A stretch of 64,000 bases of DNA from the NCBI RefSeq assembly GCF_002865645.1, contig NW_020194551.1, positions 220,877 to 284,876 on the forward strand, read 5' to 3'. Both the position numbers and the translations under genes were made by a program. The notes beneath the pieces are model-generated. The model had not been told where the DNA came from. It worked only from the letters and a program-made list of their open reading frames with translations, and made no database searches. Position 1 is the first letter of the stretch; each line of letters opens with the position of its first letter. Origin of the DNA: Hyaloscypha bicolor E (Eukaryota; Ascomycota; Leotiomycetes; Helotiales; Hyaloscyphaceae). Shown here in pieces: positions 26,799 through 39,890 of the stretch.

Positions 26799-27098
26799 TA
26801 TAATAGTAGGGTAATATATAAATAGTTAAGGTAAGTAAGCTATAGAATAATACTTATAAGTATAATTAATTCCAAGAATTAATTCTAATAAAAGACTAAT
26901 TAATGCTTCTTTTTAAAGCTAGGAGCGTCTTTCTATATATTCCCTAGTATTTAGCCAAGTCTATAAAGCACTTTACTTAACTAGGAAATATAATCCTATA
27001 TAATCTATATAATTCCGATTATAAGCTTTACCCAAAATAGGAAACTAGATCCATAATATCTAATACCTATCTATATACTATTATATATATCTATTATA
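26799..27098 (-). repeat. Left LTR (3' LTR) of the Gypsy element
   Basis: Starts TATAATAGTAGG and ends CTATTATA. About 85% alike to 33466-33765, with differences mostly of RIP type. Confidence 0.85.
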
Positions 27099-30000
27099 TT
27101 AATTTCTCCTCTGGGCCCTTATTCCTAAGAGGCCTGAGAAAACTATAAATAGCTTTATAAATAATCTCCTGAAACTTTCCCGGCTACTAGTTCTTTCTAA
27201 AAACTTTCTATAATTATCCTATTATTATATTAGGTAATAGAATTAAGAATATAGTTTACTAATTCTGTCCGGTTAACTTGCAAATTGCCTCTAGTAATTT
27301 CTTTTTATAAAAGTAATACGAATATAATATATACTATTAGATATAAAGTTCTTCTAGTCTTCTAATTAGTTTATAAATCCTAACTTAGCCTTTATTTATA
27401 AATAAATTATTATTCTATAGGCCTAAAAGCTTGAAAAAGTTAATCTAATCTTCTAGTTTATTTATAAATACCTTTTTTAGAATTTTCTGAATATTTCTAG
27501 TATAGAGCTAGTTCCGAATTTATAATTACTATTTGGGGAAAGGATATTATAAAAAGGCCTCTCTTTTCCTACTAATTAACCTTTCTTTTTTCTAACTATA
27601 ATATTATATCTAGCTTCTTTTTATTTCTTACCTTTCTTCTTTAAGCTTTCTTTAAGCTTTTTTAAGCTCTTTTAAGTTCCTTTAAACTTTATTTAAGTTC
27701 TCTTCTAATTTCCTCTTCTATTTCTTTATCTATTAAGATAAATACTTTTCTTAGTATTTATTAGCCTATTACTATCCGTTTGGCTAATATTCCTATATCT
27801 TTAATTTACTTTTATTATTTTTAATATTTCAAGAATATTATTAAGTTTCCCGACTTTACTTATATTAAAAGTAATAATTACTCGATATATAATTACTATT
27901 ATTCTAAGAATAAGAAATATAATCCTATAAGTTATAAATTTCTTCTTTTATTTCCTATTCTAATACTATTTAAGGTTCCTTAAATATATATAATATAATT
28001 AAACCGCTTTTTTTAAACTATTAATATATATAAATATTTTCCCTAATTTTTGCCTAAAAGAAAAAAGGCTATTATTATTCTTTTTCTATATTAAACTATA
28101 TATACTTCTTATATTAAAGCTATTATTTAAGGCTAACGGATTCCTCTAATAATCCAAGAAATAGATTAAGTAATTCTTATTAGCTTAGTATAAATATAAA
28201 GTACTCTTAATAATATAGTTAATATTCTTTAGTATTAAATAAGCTTATTTCTTTCTTATTTCTTACTAATAGCTAATAGTTTTATAAGCTAATTTATTAT
28301 CTATTTCTCAAGAGAATCCTAATAAGAATAATAATAAAAATAGTAGAAAATAATTATAAAAATAGAATATTTATAAGATATAGAAATTAGAGTTTTTAGA
28401 ATTCTTAATAATTTTCATATAGCTTTTCTAAGAATAAATATATAGTTTTTAATAGTTTCTTAATAAAAGTATTTATTTTTTATATTTCCGTTTAGCTAAT
28501 AGTATTATAATATTACTTTTTTCTAAGTATTTTTATAATTCTTAAATTATATTTTCCAGATTATTTAATAATTCCTATATATTATTTATTAGTAAATAGC
28601 TCTTTTAATAAATAAGATATTTTCTTTCTTTTCTATTCTTTCTATAGGCTATAATAAATTCTATTTCGAATTTCTCTTTATCCTTAATTTTAACTAGTTC
28701 TAGTTCTATTATAATACTAGTTTGCAAATATTATAATTCTAAAAAAAAAATATAGAAAATATTATAGATCTAATATAATAGTAATAATTCTAAGTAATAT
28801 ATTTATTTATATATTTCTATAACTTTTAAAACTTTAAAAAAGCCAAGATATCTATTTACTAGTTTTATACTAGGTTATAGCTACTAAATATTTTTTATAT
28901 AAAGTATGATTTTATTATATATATTAAACTTCTTATTAATATATTTCTTATTATAGTATTTTTTCTATATATTTATTACTTTTTATTATTATTTCTCTAG
29001 TATCTCTCATTTTACTTAAATCCTCTATATTCTTTCCTATATTACTAGTATTTCTCTTTCTAGAATATTTTTCTTAATATATAGTTTAATACTAGAATAG
29101 AATTTATATAATATATAAAATAGAGAAATTCCTATTATTAAATATATAGAATTATTATATATGAATTTTATAAAAATAAGCTTTATTATCTAGTTATCTT
29201 ACTAATAGCTAGTATAATACCTTAAGTACTATTTCAGAATTTGATTTAGATTCTCGGTTTATTTATTAGTTTATAAATAAAATATTATATTTAGCTATTA
29301 TTAAATCTTTAAATAAAAATATAGACTTAACTAGAACTTATTTATAAAAATAGATTCTTTATTAGAGGTTATATCTATAGATATACTAAAGTCTTTAATA
29401 ATATAATATATAAATAGCTTTACTAATTCAAGAGCCGAGATTTCTTTAGTAATTAAAATATATTATATTATTTTTATATATTTATTAATAATAATAAATA
29501 TAGAATTATATATCTTATTATAAAACCTAGAAAGAAATAGTCCTATAATAAAGTCTATAGTAATTTCTTATTATAGCTTAGAAAAAAAAGGAAATAAACT
29601 AAATATATTATATAGTAAATATCTTTTTATTTTAGTTTATTAATATATAGGATAAGTTCTAATATAGTTTTTTATATTCTTTTTTATACTTTATTAGAAG
29701 TATTTTCTTTAGAAAATCTCTAGTATTTTACTAGTACTAAAATATCTATTTATAAGATTATTATAATTAGCTTATAGTAATTTTTCTTTAAAAGCCGACT
29801 TATTTAGTATATAAATAATACTCCGATATTTCAATAACCCAGATATATTAAATTCCTAAATCTTAATAGCTCTAGTAAAAATTTCCTTTAAGAACTATTT
29901 ATATTACTAGTATTATACTAATAAATTAAGTCTCTAGTACTATAATAGTAATTCAAGTAGTATTTCTTTACCTTTCTTATATACTATTTTGGATCTAGCT

Positions 30001-33000
30001 ATCTATATAGCTAGAATTCGTAATATATATTATTTATAACTAGTTATACTAGTAATAGGCTTAAGTAATAATATCTCTAGTATTATTTTATTACTAAAAT
30101 AGACTTTCTTTTCGGAATTCTTTAATATTTTACTAATTAAGAAATATTTATTTTCTCTTTTCTAGGCCTTAAATTACAGTATTACAGAAATAGTATAATA
30201 TTTTATTACTATTACTTATAGGGCTTACTATTCTATATTCTATAGCTTATTATAAAATATAAATAATAAAGTATTTTTATTTACTCTTATTATAAAGTTT
30301 GGCTTTCTTAATAGCCTATTAGTAAAGTTATTATATTCTGGCTAATACTCTAAAATAAAGTTAAAAATAGCCAGATTTTTTACTTATTTTATTTATTAAT
30401 TATTTAGTTTTCTCTTAGTTATAAAATATTTCAAGTTATTATAATTTGTCTTAATAATAATAATATACTAGATATATATTAAGTAATATTACTAAATATA
30501 GAATACTAGAATAATAGCTAAAAGTTTAGAATTATATATTTTATATTTATTCTTAATTATAATTATTTTCTTTAAATAAAAGATAATAAGATATTACCTG
30601 GCTTCTATTCTCTTACTAAAGAGCTAGGAAATTATATTTATAACTATAAATCCTAAAATATTCGTTTTTATATAAATCTTTAAGGCTAGATTAAAATAAT
30701 AAAGAATTAGTATTATTAAAAATATAATTTATAGCTTCTTAAAAGCCTTATTTACCTTATTTATTTAGCTGAAATAATATTATAAGTTATTATTAATTTT
30801 TAATAAATTAGTTAATTCTTTTATTACCCTAGAATATTTATAAATAAATTTCTAGTAAAAGTTAGTAAATCCCAGAAATACTTGAACTTTTTAGATATTA
30901 TTCTTTAGGGCTAGCTATTCCCTAATAGCTATAACCCGGCTAGCTTCTATTTCTATATTATCTGGGCTAATTATAAATTCTAGAAACTTTATTCTTTTTA
31001 TATTAAACTCGCATTTTACTAAGTTTATAAAAAGCTAATATTATTATAACTACTTAAATATATATTAGACTATTATTATATATTATTCTGGGTTCTTTAA
31101 ATAAATTAAAATATTATCTAGATAAACTATATAAATAATATTTATAAGGCCTACTAGTATATAGTTAATATATACCTAAAATATTACTAAAATATTAGAT
31201 AATCTAAAGAATATAATATAATACTTAAAATATCTATAATATATTTAGAATATTATTTTCTATTTATTATTCTCCTATATTTATAACTAATAATAAGTAT
31301 TCTTTAAATCTAGTTTTATATATATTTTTATTTTATAAAAACTATTTATTATTTTACTAATAAATAATAATAGTATTTAGTTCTTAATAGTAATTCTATT
31401 TAGATTCTAGTAATTAATATATAGATATAGGCCGCCTTCTTTCTTTAAAACAAATATAATTAGAATACTAGCTAGACTAGTAAAATAATGAATTTATTTC
31501 TTTTTAAGCTAATATTAAGATATTCCTAAAAAACTTTAAGTTTCTTTTCTAATAAAATATATATAGAACTATATAATAATTAGAACCCTGATTCCAGATC
31601 TATATAATACTTTATTATATAATAATCGGGTAATATATCTATAGTCTTTATAGAAAATATTCGAAAAAGATTTTAATATTTTTTAAAAAGTATATTTATT
31701 CTATTTATAATAATAGTAATAATTCTTTAGTTATCTATTATAAAATAGGTAATTAATAAAAAAACATATATCTTATATTTTATTATTTTAGTAAACTTCC
31801 TAGTATTTAGAACTTTAATTTTTTATAATTAAATCTAGTATTTCTATATTACTTTTCTAAAAAAAAATCAGGAAGTTAATTTAGTAAAATTATAGGAATT
31901 CAAATATTATATTAATATAGTTTAGATTAAAATTATATAATATAAAATATATATTAGCTTTTCTTTAGTTCCTTAGTATATTCTTAGTAATAATCCCAAA
32001 AATATAATCTTTATATAAATAGATTTTTTTTTCTCTAATAAGAATAAAAAAGTTACTTTTAATATTAATAGAATACTTATATCTAAAGCTAATTTCCTTT
32101 TTATATAATTAGCCTTTATACCCGAATTAACTAATACTTTAATTCTTTACTTATCTTTTCTTATTTTAATAGTAACCTTAATTACTATTCTCGTTTTAGG
32201 GGCCTTATTCTCTATAATATAAATAAATATAACTATTATAGAATATATTTATTTCCTGGCTTTTTTAGTTCTAGATACTTATATAATTTATAGCCAGACT
32301 TATTATAGTTATAATAAATTAATTTCTCCCGATTTAGGTAAATAATAATATAATAATTTTCTTTCTAGTAAATAAATCAAATTATATCTATTTTTATAAA
32401 TCCTAATATAGGTATTATATTAAACTTTATTATTATATTTTTATTATTCCGGTTTTATAAATCTTATAACAGAAATATATTTTTCTTCTATTTCTCTTTA
32501 TTATTTCCTTTTTCTTTTCTTCTATTTCCTTTCTTTTACTATTCTATTAGCTTATTATTATATTTCTATTAAGTAAATAGGTTTAAATTATTCTTAATTC
32601 TTATAGCTATAGAAATAAGATTCTTTTTTTCTTATAAAGTATTTCTTTAATAATTAATCTTATTCCGAATCTCTTATTTTAAGCTATTAAATAAGTTATC
32701 CTATTCTTATAATAAACTCATATATCTCAAGTTATTTAATAGGCTATCTAAATAAGATATAAAGCTTTAGATATTCTAGCCTAACTATTATTTATTATTT
32801 TTAAACTTAATAAGGATATTATTATTATAATTCTCTAAATCTAAGATAGAATTCTTTATAAACTTAATAAAGATCTCCTAATTTATAATATTAATATCTA
32901 CTAATTACTTCCTATATTTCCAGATATTCCTAGCTATATTCTTAAAATAGGAAATATAATATATAACCTTTATTATATTAGTAGCCTAGATAATCCTGCT

Positions 33001-33465
33001 ATTTTTATATTATTTTAACTCTATCTAATAAAAGAAGTTCTAGGCTTCTTTAATATTCTTTTCCCGGTAAGTAAGTAGTTCTCGGGTTTTTAAAGCCCTT
33101 CGAATTAAGGATATTACCGGAACTATAATGAATTCTATACCAGATATCTAAATATTTTTAAGATAACGGATTTAAGCTTCTAGCTTTTCTAAATCTTCTC
33201 TCTATTATATCTCTGCTTCTAACTCAGTAATATAATAGCAAGCCGCCGCTAATTTCTCTATTATTATTATTCTACTAGCTAGTTCTAGAGATATCTGAGT
33301 TCTACTTTCTTCTCCTAACTAGATAGTATAAAGAATACTTAACTAGATACTTCCCTAAATACCCGGTTAGGTTACTCTAATAGTAATAAAGGCACTTCTT
33401 CTAGTTAATACTCTAGCTATTAATAAACTACTTCCCGAAAATTAGATTAATTAGAATATAAGATA

Positions 33466-33765
33466 TATAATAATAGAATAATATATAAATAATTAAGGTA
33501 AGTAAGCTATAGGAGAATATTTATAAATATAACTAATTTCAAGAATTAATTCTAATAAAAGACTAATTAATACTTCTTTCTAAAGCTAGAAGTATTTTCC
33601 TATATATTTCCTAGTACTTAGCCAAGTCTATAAAGTACTTTACTTAACTAGGAAATATAATTCTATATAATCTATATAATTCTAATTATAAGCTTTACTT
33701 AAAATAGGAAACTAGATCTATAATATCTAATACCTATTTATATACTATTACGTATATTTATTATA
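33466..33765 (-). repeat. Right LTR (5' LTR) of the Gypsy element
   Basis: Starts TATAATAATAGAA and ends TTATTATA; the partner of 26799-27098. More strongly mutated than the left copy. Confidence 0.85.
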
Positions 33766-34399
33766 TTATATTTAAAGATTAAAGATAATATATTAAATAT
33801 AAGAGTAAAATAAAAAGTAGAATTTTAAGCTAATTATATATCTAAATAAACTCTATATTAATATAACTAGAATACCTATTTATAATTAAAAGCCTTCTTT
33901 TATATCCTGCTTTTATATAAATAGTAGAATTAAAAACTTAGATAAGATATATTAGGCCTAGAATATTAAATAATTACTTATTTATACTAGATATAAACCA
34001 AATATATTTCCTTTCTTTTAAATTATCTAACTAAGTATTCTAAAGATTTCTAGAAGTTCCTTTATAAATAAGAGCTAGTAGAATTTTCGTACTATCTATA
34101 TAAATAGAAATAAGTAAGCTAATAAACTTTTATAAGCTATTCTGCTTTACTTTAGTAATTTTCCTACTATTATATACTTCTTTTATTATTATATACTTTA
34201 TTATATATATAATTCTAATTAAAAAACCCTTCTTATCCTAATTATATATATTTTCTACTATAATATTATAATCTTCGATTACTTTAATTAACTAAATAGA
34301 AAAGAGAAATATTAGTTATTTTATTTATAAAATAAGTAAAATATAGGCAAAATACTAAAATTAAATACTACTAAATCAAAAAAGAACTAGATATAGGGC

Positions 34400-34839
34400 C
34401 TATATTCCGATTTTATTTGCAAATTATTAATATTATATAAATAAAGGCTCTTTAGGCGAGATAAGTACTAGTAAACAAAACCAGCTATCTAATTCTTGCT
34501 TATATTACGGCTAATAATCTCCTCTATAAGATTTCCAATAATCTATAAGATAGGAGGAAGTTTACAGACTATAAGCTTATTAATTTGACTAATTAAAGCC
34601 TCTTCTTATATATTAGTAAGAAGTTTATAGTAAAGGGAGGTTACTTCTTGTCTGGAGGCATATATGCCTTTATACCTTCGTATAAGGGTTATACGCTTAA
34701 TACTAAAATCCCTGGCCACTTGACTATAATTAGGGATCAATTGCATATCTAGCGTATTAATCGCTTTCTCAATATCTTGTTCGCTGACCATTTTATCGAA
34801 TTTTGAAGATGGAGGGGTAATATTTTGTGAGGTGTGCAT
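34400..34839 (-). pseudogene. N-terminal part of pogo/Fot1-type transposase (HTH)
   Basis: Open from ATG 34839 to a stop at 34606 (77 codons). The reading continues in the same frame after that stop with further stops: NLIEEIISRN, SKNWIAGFV, LKSLYLYNI. Residues 18-60 (EQDIEKAINTLDMQ, SQVARDFSIKRITLIRR) are a Psq-type helix-turn-helix. The following N-L-x-E-E-I ... K-N-W ... L-K-S pattern is the CENP-B/pogo second DNA-binding domain. The first 230 bases escaped RIP. A pseudogene by internal stops and the Gypsy interruption. Confidence 0.75.
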
Positions 34840-34912
34840 TCGCTTGGGGTGTGCATTGACTAGGGATCTCGGTTATCGCTAAATCGAGGATCGTTATATC
34901 AAGGTTCTGCTG

Positions 34913-35330
34913 TTTCATACGCCATACAAGAACCCTGTTGCTTCCGAAACAATCGCTTATTTATTCCTCGGCGACCTTTGCAGGCGTGCAATTCCTGCGT
35001 AGTCTGATAGGGCCATTTTCAGAATCCTGGATTTTTCATTGTCCGAACTCCAGATTGATGCAGCAAATCCCTGTTGTGGGATAGAGAGTCACTGGAGACG
35101 AGCCTTGGCCGTTCTTGTACTATCTGATTATGGAAGGTGTCAATCGTGACAAGGAGCGGCCCCCTTCGAACTCCTGCGGCTGCCAGGCTCCGCTGTGGCG
35201 CAATTTGTGTTGGCTCTACTAGGGTTTGGAAGCTGCAATCCAGAGACGATGCCTATATCTCGTGTTCTGTTTTCTTCCTTGAGCTTTTTCTTTCGACCTT
35301 TCGACCTTTCGACGACCACCATTCGCCATA
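34913..35330 (+). promoter_or_regulatory. Upstream region of gene 2
   Basis: Unmutated DNA between the transposon end and the first ATG used. A CGACCTTT direct repeat lies at 35294-35313. No core promoter could be assigned. The true start could lie further upstream. Confidence 0.3.
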
Positions 35331-38027
35331 GTGCTGATTATCATGACGGGAAATCGAAATGAAAGGCAACACTTAAGAGAGCTTGGAGTAGTTTTCTTGA
35401 CAGCTATATTACCAGGCCAATTTCCATCGCACCTTCTAAACACGTTCCAGACAATCAGATCTTTCAGAAAGTTCGATTTATCTACCTTTCGTTCAAGCGG
35501 CACATCAATATCACCTGAAAGGGTTCTCTGGAGAAGTGAAATAATGGACCGTACAGAGGAAATCGTTGAAATTGCAATGACAGTTATAGCAGATGCGACT
35601 GCCGAGTGTGAAGGACGACTGAGATTGGAGCCGGAGGTTCTGAGGCGTTTCTATATGATCATCGAGTGGTGAGTTTTAAAGTTGCAAACTGTGCCTAACG
35701 TATCTGATTGGAGATCCAAAGCCCATCCGAAGCCTGCAAGAACAGGTTGTGGAGGTCAGAAATAGAAGCAGTGGTAGAGTCTCCAGGTCGCATCGCCCAG
35801 AGTCTGGCAACTCGACGGCCGAAACGTCACCCATGTCATTGCCCACCAGGGGAGAGATTGCCATACCTGTAAGTTTTCAAGCCCAGCAACGGTTCTCTGT
35901 TAGGTCCTGACCATGTATAAAAGCAACAAAATCTTCTCAAGCCGGGCGGACGAAATGGTCTCCATCGATCTGTCTAAAAATGATTCAGATAAGCGTGTTG
36001 AGAACGAAATGGTCTCTATGGCTCTCTCTGAAATTGATCCAGATAAGCGTGTTGAGAGAAGGCGACCTGACCGCATCATCGGATTCCAAGAAACGCGCAG
36101 CTTCAGTCGCCGGCTTGAGAAATATGATCTTATGGCCGGACAGTCAGGAAATGAAGCTGGCAATATCACTTTATGGGAGACAGTCGAGAGTACCGTTCTC
36201 AATCACAAGGGAAACTCACTTCTCTTTCCTTTTCTTATTATCGAGGCAAAATCAAGACACGGTGCCCCGTTCGACTATTGCAATTTACAGACTGCCGCAC
36301 CAATCCTGAAAATGTTGAAAATGCAGGAAGACTTGCAAAAGAAGTCAAATATGACCCTGGAGTATGGGGGTCCGTTGGTCTGGTATATTTCGTATAGGGG
36401 GGAAGACTGGCGTTTATCAGGCTGCTATGTCTCCGACAAGCCTGATGAGCCATTATATGCAAGCTCTACCTCTATGATAGTGTGTGATACTGCTAACTTA
36501 TATCAGGAGATTGTGACTCTTTGGACTGGTCAATTGAATGATGTAGAGAGCGCACTACAGTTCCTTCTCATCATTGACTATATATTCGACTGGGCTCGCG
36601 ACATTTACAAGCCTTCCTTGATTTCTCAGCTCAATATGCTTGCAAGTGAGCCTTCCGAAAACCATGGCCACATCCACGATGACCTCTCCAGCAGGATCGA
36701 CACAGACAGCGATATTCTCTCGCTACGGGGACCAAAACAGCCAAAGACTATCGAGGTTTTGGGAGCTAGTCTTGAGAATGATACCGATATGGTGCCAGAT
36801 GAAGAACGTATTCTCATGAATTGGGCGACTTACGATTCGGAGTCAGCTGTTTTGCGCCCAGCGTGTATCGTCCAGAACTTGTTTCGTTGCCTTTTCGTAA
36901 CGAAAGCGAACATCGACGAGCTTTTCTCAGCTGTGCATAAGCCATACACTGTAAAACAGCTTGCTAAATATGCAACAAATACTCTCGATGACTGGCGCAC
37001 TGTTCTGGTGTCAGAAGATGTACTCGACTCTATGGAAGAAGTCTGGACGAACAGAGTTAGACGGAAGAAACCGCAGCATATCCCGGAATCACGCCTTTTC
37101 GCATCCATCGTCTATCATACAGTTGTGACTCGGGACTGGGAGCTGCAAAGGATAATATATTGTCTTGCATTCGATGAAGAGGCATTATGCAGAGTCAAAA
37201 ACACTCTCCAAAAATCAAAATCCGCCCCTTACCCTCTCAAAAATGCCCAAAAATTTGGGAAGGGCAATGCAGAAGCCTTGATAAGTGCCTTGAAAGACCA
37301 ATCTATACAACAAAATCTCGCATCGGCTTTGGCCTCAACAAGACAGGAATTACGCAAAAGAGGTTCGCTACAAACGCGTTGCCCTACCTTCGAGTTTGCT
37401 GATATAACTTATCACCAGAACGGGTGGAACTATCTGAAGACATATGAGTTGATAGATAGGGTATACTGTATGTGTGAGAAGAATTCCGAGGAGCCAACTG
37501 AGTCATTTCTTCGAGTGTCTCACCAATGGAATTCGCTGACTGATATTTCCCCCGGTTCGACTGTCGAATCATACTTCCCGAATTCTGAACCTGCAACTGA
37601 TGAGCAGTATATTCTGGTAGCACAGAATTCGCCCTACTCGAGTCCATCTCTTTGCATATACGGCATTCCAGGTCGCACAGAAGCTCCTGAGCAGCTGCGA
37701 AAGATTTTGCAGAAGGTGGCTGACACTGATGTACTCTACAAGTGCTCGGTGAGTAACCTTGCCTCAAATAATTGGAGTGACGTGTACAAGAAGTGGAGGA
37801 CGACGGATTCTGGAAGCTGCCAGGAAATTACAAAACGGTTTCAGCAGTGGAGAGACGGATTGCAAGATGAAGCCTCACCTAGCCTTCCCGTGCCCTCTCC
37901 TTCGACGATGCCTGTCGTCACAGTGGTCGAGAGCAATCTCAAGCGCCTCCGCGATGACGCGGATAGGAATGATGTTCTGACAATCCAGAAGAAAGTCAAA
38001 CATAAAATCATAATCATCGATGATTAG
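35331..38027 (+). CDS. PD-(D/E)xK nuclease-like protein
   Basis: Proposed CDS join(35331..35668, 35733..35868, 35904..38027), 865 residues, all in frame. Intron 1 (GTGAGT...CCGAAG, 64 nt) has the less certain acceptor. Intron 2 (GTAAGT...GTTAG, 35 nt) is unusually short but needed for frame. The restriction-like nuclease core lies at about residues 210-400: RPDRIIGF supplies the aspartate (about 214), LLFPFLIIEAKS the E-x-K pair (about 272 and 274), with a QTAAPILKMLKMQ helix after it. This matches the fungal PD-(D/E)xK nuclease-like family, often of unknown substrate. The C-terminus is acidic/basic with a possible nuclear signal (LKRLRDD, QKKVKHK). Residues about 174-209 contain an 18-residue tandem duplication. 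All catalytic positions look intact, but activity is inference. The start (second Met four codons on) and exon 1 are the least certain parts. Confidence 0.8.
35949..36056 (+). repeat. 54-bp tandem duplication inside gene 2
   Basis: Two adjacent 54-nt units (35949-36002 and 36003-36056) encode DEMVSIDLSKNDSDKRVE and NEMVSMALSEIDPDKRVE. In frame, just before the nuclease motif I aspartate. Confidence 0.9.
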
Positions 38028-38796
38028 ATTTAGAATTTATGAGTACACAATTGCCGCTTACGGTGCACGGCGATGCCTTGGATTGGTGGACGAGCACAGG
38101 ATCAGTGAACTTTACACACAAGCGGTGAGAAGAGACCCGGATCTGAAAGTACTAAAGCACATAAAGATAGAAGATCTAGGTTCGAGAATCCCAGTTCTCA
38201 AATCTAGGATCTGTAATGCTGGAACACTCGCTAGAGTATTAGAGCGTATAGGGGATCAAAATTCTGGATCCGAGATTATCTTGAATCTGTGAGGCTAAAG
38301 CACTCAAGCACATGGAGATAACCCAATTCTCCCCAGTCTGTGGCCGTATGTGATAAACATTATGCATAATGAACTATATCATACTCAATCGAAAGTGCAG
38401 ATCTAAGAACTTGTAATTGGTTCCTGGGGCGTGGAGATTCATTCTCGTTGGTTGCCGCTTTGGCGAAGATTTACCAGTTGAGAACGCAGAGTTGAGCACA
38501 TGTATATGCAAAAACTACTACACAATCAAACTCTGATCTAGGTATAGTGGAAAACATCCTGAATCAGCGAGTAAAGCCATGGAGCTTGGCACGTGATCGA
38601 TGGAATCAAGGCTCCAATGAATGGGTGTTTGGTGCTTCTTGAAATAGGAATTGAGCCTATGACACGGGCACGGTGATACGAATTGCTATTTGTGATTTTA
38701 TGTACATGTTTTGAATTCATGACTTATTACGTGACGATTCTACGTATTCACCTGACTCACACCTACCAAACCCCTACTGTAAGCCTTCCTGAGCCT
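38028..38796. other. 3' flank of gene 2, no gene seen
   Basis: Normal-composition DNA. A 90-codon frame at 38020-38292 overlaps the gene 2 stop and has no recognisable domain. Contains the 42-bp shared repeat at 38311-38352. GATCTAGGTTCGAGA and its near-inverted partner CTCAAATCTAGGATC lie at about 38171-38212. Confidence 0.4.
38311..38352 (+). repeat. Shared downstream repeat, copy C (terminal 42 bp only)
   Basis: CATGGAGATAACCCAATTCT followed by the CAGTCTRTGGYCGTATGTGA end, the same as the ends of copies at 13716-14129 and 45704-46120. About 95% alike to copy A over this length. Confidence 0.75.
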
Positions 38797-38804
38797 GTCT
38801 CAAG

Positions 38805-39489
38805 CAGTGTGTCAAATGATTAGGTTTGAGTTGATTAGACCCCCGTACTCAAATCAAATCAAGTCAAAATCAAGCTAATCAAATCATACTTAATTATAAT
38901 CAGAGATAATTAATTATATTTAATTATATTCATCACGTGATCACGCACATGACTTCAGGGCTTCGGAAGCCGAGATAAGGCTGAAATAATGTTTGGGCTA
39001 GCCGCATTGGGTATCGCTAAAGGCGCTCTTTACTTAACCAGGCCTAGCGCCAATTCGTAAGTGAAGCCAAAGGCGCTAGAATCTCCTTGATCTCCGGTAA
39101 TTCCTCGGTATTATAATAGATAATGAGAGAAGAGAGGGGTGGTACGGATGGCCAAAGCTAAATATAGTGGGTATAGTCACGTGAGGACAAGTTATATGGC
39201 CAGCCTGCAGTTACTATATAATAATTTAGACTAATTTTATACGCTTATATATACTTTATAGATTTTATTTATATCTCATTAATATAAATCTTAGTTATTT
39301 AATAATCTTTAAAAATGCCTAAGAAAGTATAATTATATATTATCACGTGATGATTATAATTAATTATAATTAATTATAATCCTAATCCTAATCAAATCAA
39401 GTCAAAATCAAGCTAATCAAATAATACTTAATTATAATCAAAGCTAATTAATTATAATTAATTAGCTTTGATTATTTTTTGACACACTG
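38805..39489. mobile_element. Non-autonomous hAT element (685-bp MITE)
   Basis: Perfect 12-bp terminal inverted repeats CAGTGTGTCAAA / TTTGACACACTG, with the identical 8-bp target duplication GTCTCAAG on both sides (38797-38804 and 39490-39497). CAGTG ends and 8-bp duplications are the hAT hallmark. The interior has a 50-bp direct repeat (about 38851-38905 and 39391-39446, AAATCAAGTCAAAATCAAG core). It also has TAATTATAAT-rich palindromes and CACGTG sites at 38935, 39179 and 39343. No transposase. Lightly RIP-affected in its right part (39200-39330). Confidence 0.92.
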
Positions 39490-39497
39490 GTCTCAAG

Positions 39498-39890
39498 AAG
39501 CGACCCACGTGATGAGCAACGAAATCGAGAACAACATACTCAGAGTTACCTCTGTTGATCAAGATATAGGTTTGAATTGCTTGCGTTTGCCCTAACTCCG
39601 TCACAGAAGTCACATAATCTCAAATATCTGGGGTTGATTGTATAAACCGCCCGCCACTGCGTATAATGCCAAGCATCCTGATTAGGCATGGTGAAATTTT
39701 TTGGCATGTATCAAAAAGTTTCTTTTGCTAAAACCTACCCTATCCCATCAAGTCGGCTCAGCCTTCACTTCAGTCATGCGGGCGCAGTTGGGCAAGACTG
39801 CGCCCCACAGAGGCCGAAGGTACAGGTAGTTCAGCTGAAACCTCACCAAAACTCAACAGACTTGGAGATATCGGTCACGTCACATTTCAA
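39498..39890 (+). promoter_or_regulatory. Upstream region of gene 3
   Basis: Unmutated. A TATAAA at 39641-39646 lies 245-250 bases before the start codon and could be a core promoter element; evidence is weak. The hAT MITE ends just upstream and may have altered this promoter. Confidence 0.35.

Larger units (their letters stand above)
26799..33765 (-). mobile_element. Gypsy (Ty3-like) LTR retrotransposon, RIP-degraded
   Basis: 6967 bp with 300-bp LTRs at 26799-27098 and 33466-33765. Minus strand 31127-31101 reads VYLDNILIY, the Ty3/Gypsy reverse transcriptase core (YLDD with D-to-N by RIP). Minus strand 32318-32292 reads a zinc-knuckle remnant that fits YNCGKPG with Cys-to-Tyr type changes. 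Gag right, RT centre and integrase left is the Gypsy order. The flanking five bases (AGGCA and TTATA) do not match, so no target duplication is claimed. It lies inside the pogo-type element. Confidence 0.85.
25249..34912 (-). mobile_element. pogo/Fot1-type DNA transposon, disrupted
   Basis: Inverted ends: 25676-25722 and 34831-34877 are a 47-bp perfect inverted match. The outer 36-bp arms (25249-25284 and 34878-34912, both beginning CAGCAGAA from outside) are about 85% alike. The left arm is split by 25286-25675. Transposase is on the minus strand: a helix-turn-helix start at the right end and a lysine/arginine-rich C-terminus at the left end. The middle holds a 7-kb Gypsy element. No TA duplication was found at these ends, so the exact termini are uncertain. 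An alternative left end is 25642 (CAGTGGGACC). Confidence 0.7.

Noticed and set aside
26794..33770. Target duplication for the Gypsy element
   Set aside because: The flanking pentamers AGGCA and TTATA differ by more than RIP can explain, so no duplication is claimed.
38020..38292. 90-codon frame overlapping the end of gene 2
   Set aside because: It begins inside the last codons of gene 2 in another frame, has no family resemblance and shows no splice signal joining it to gene 2.
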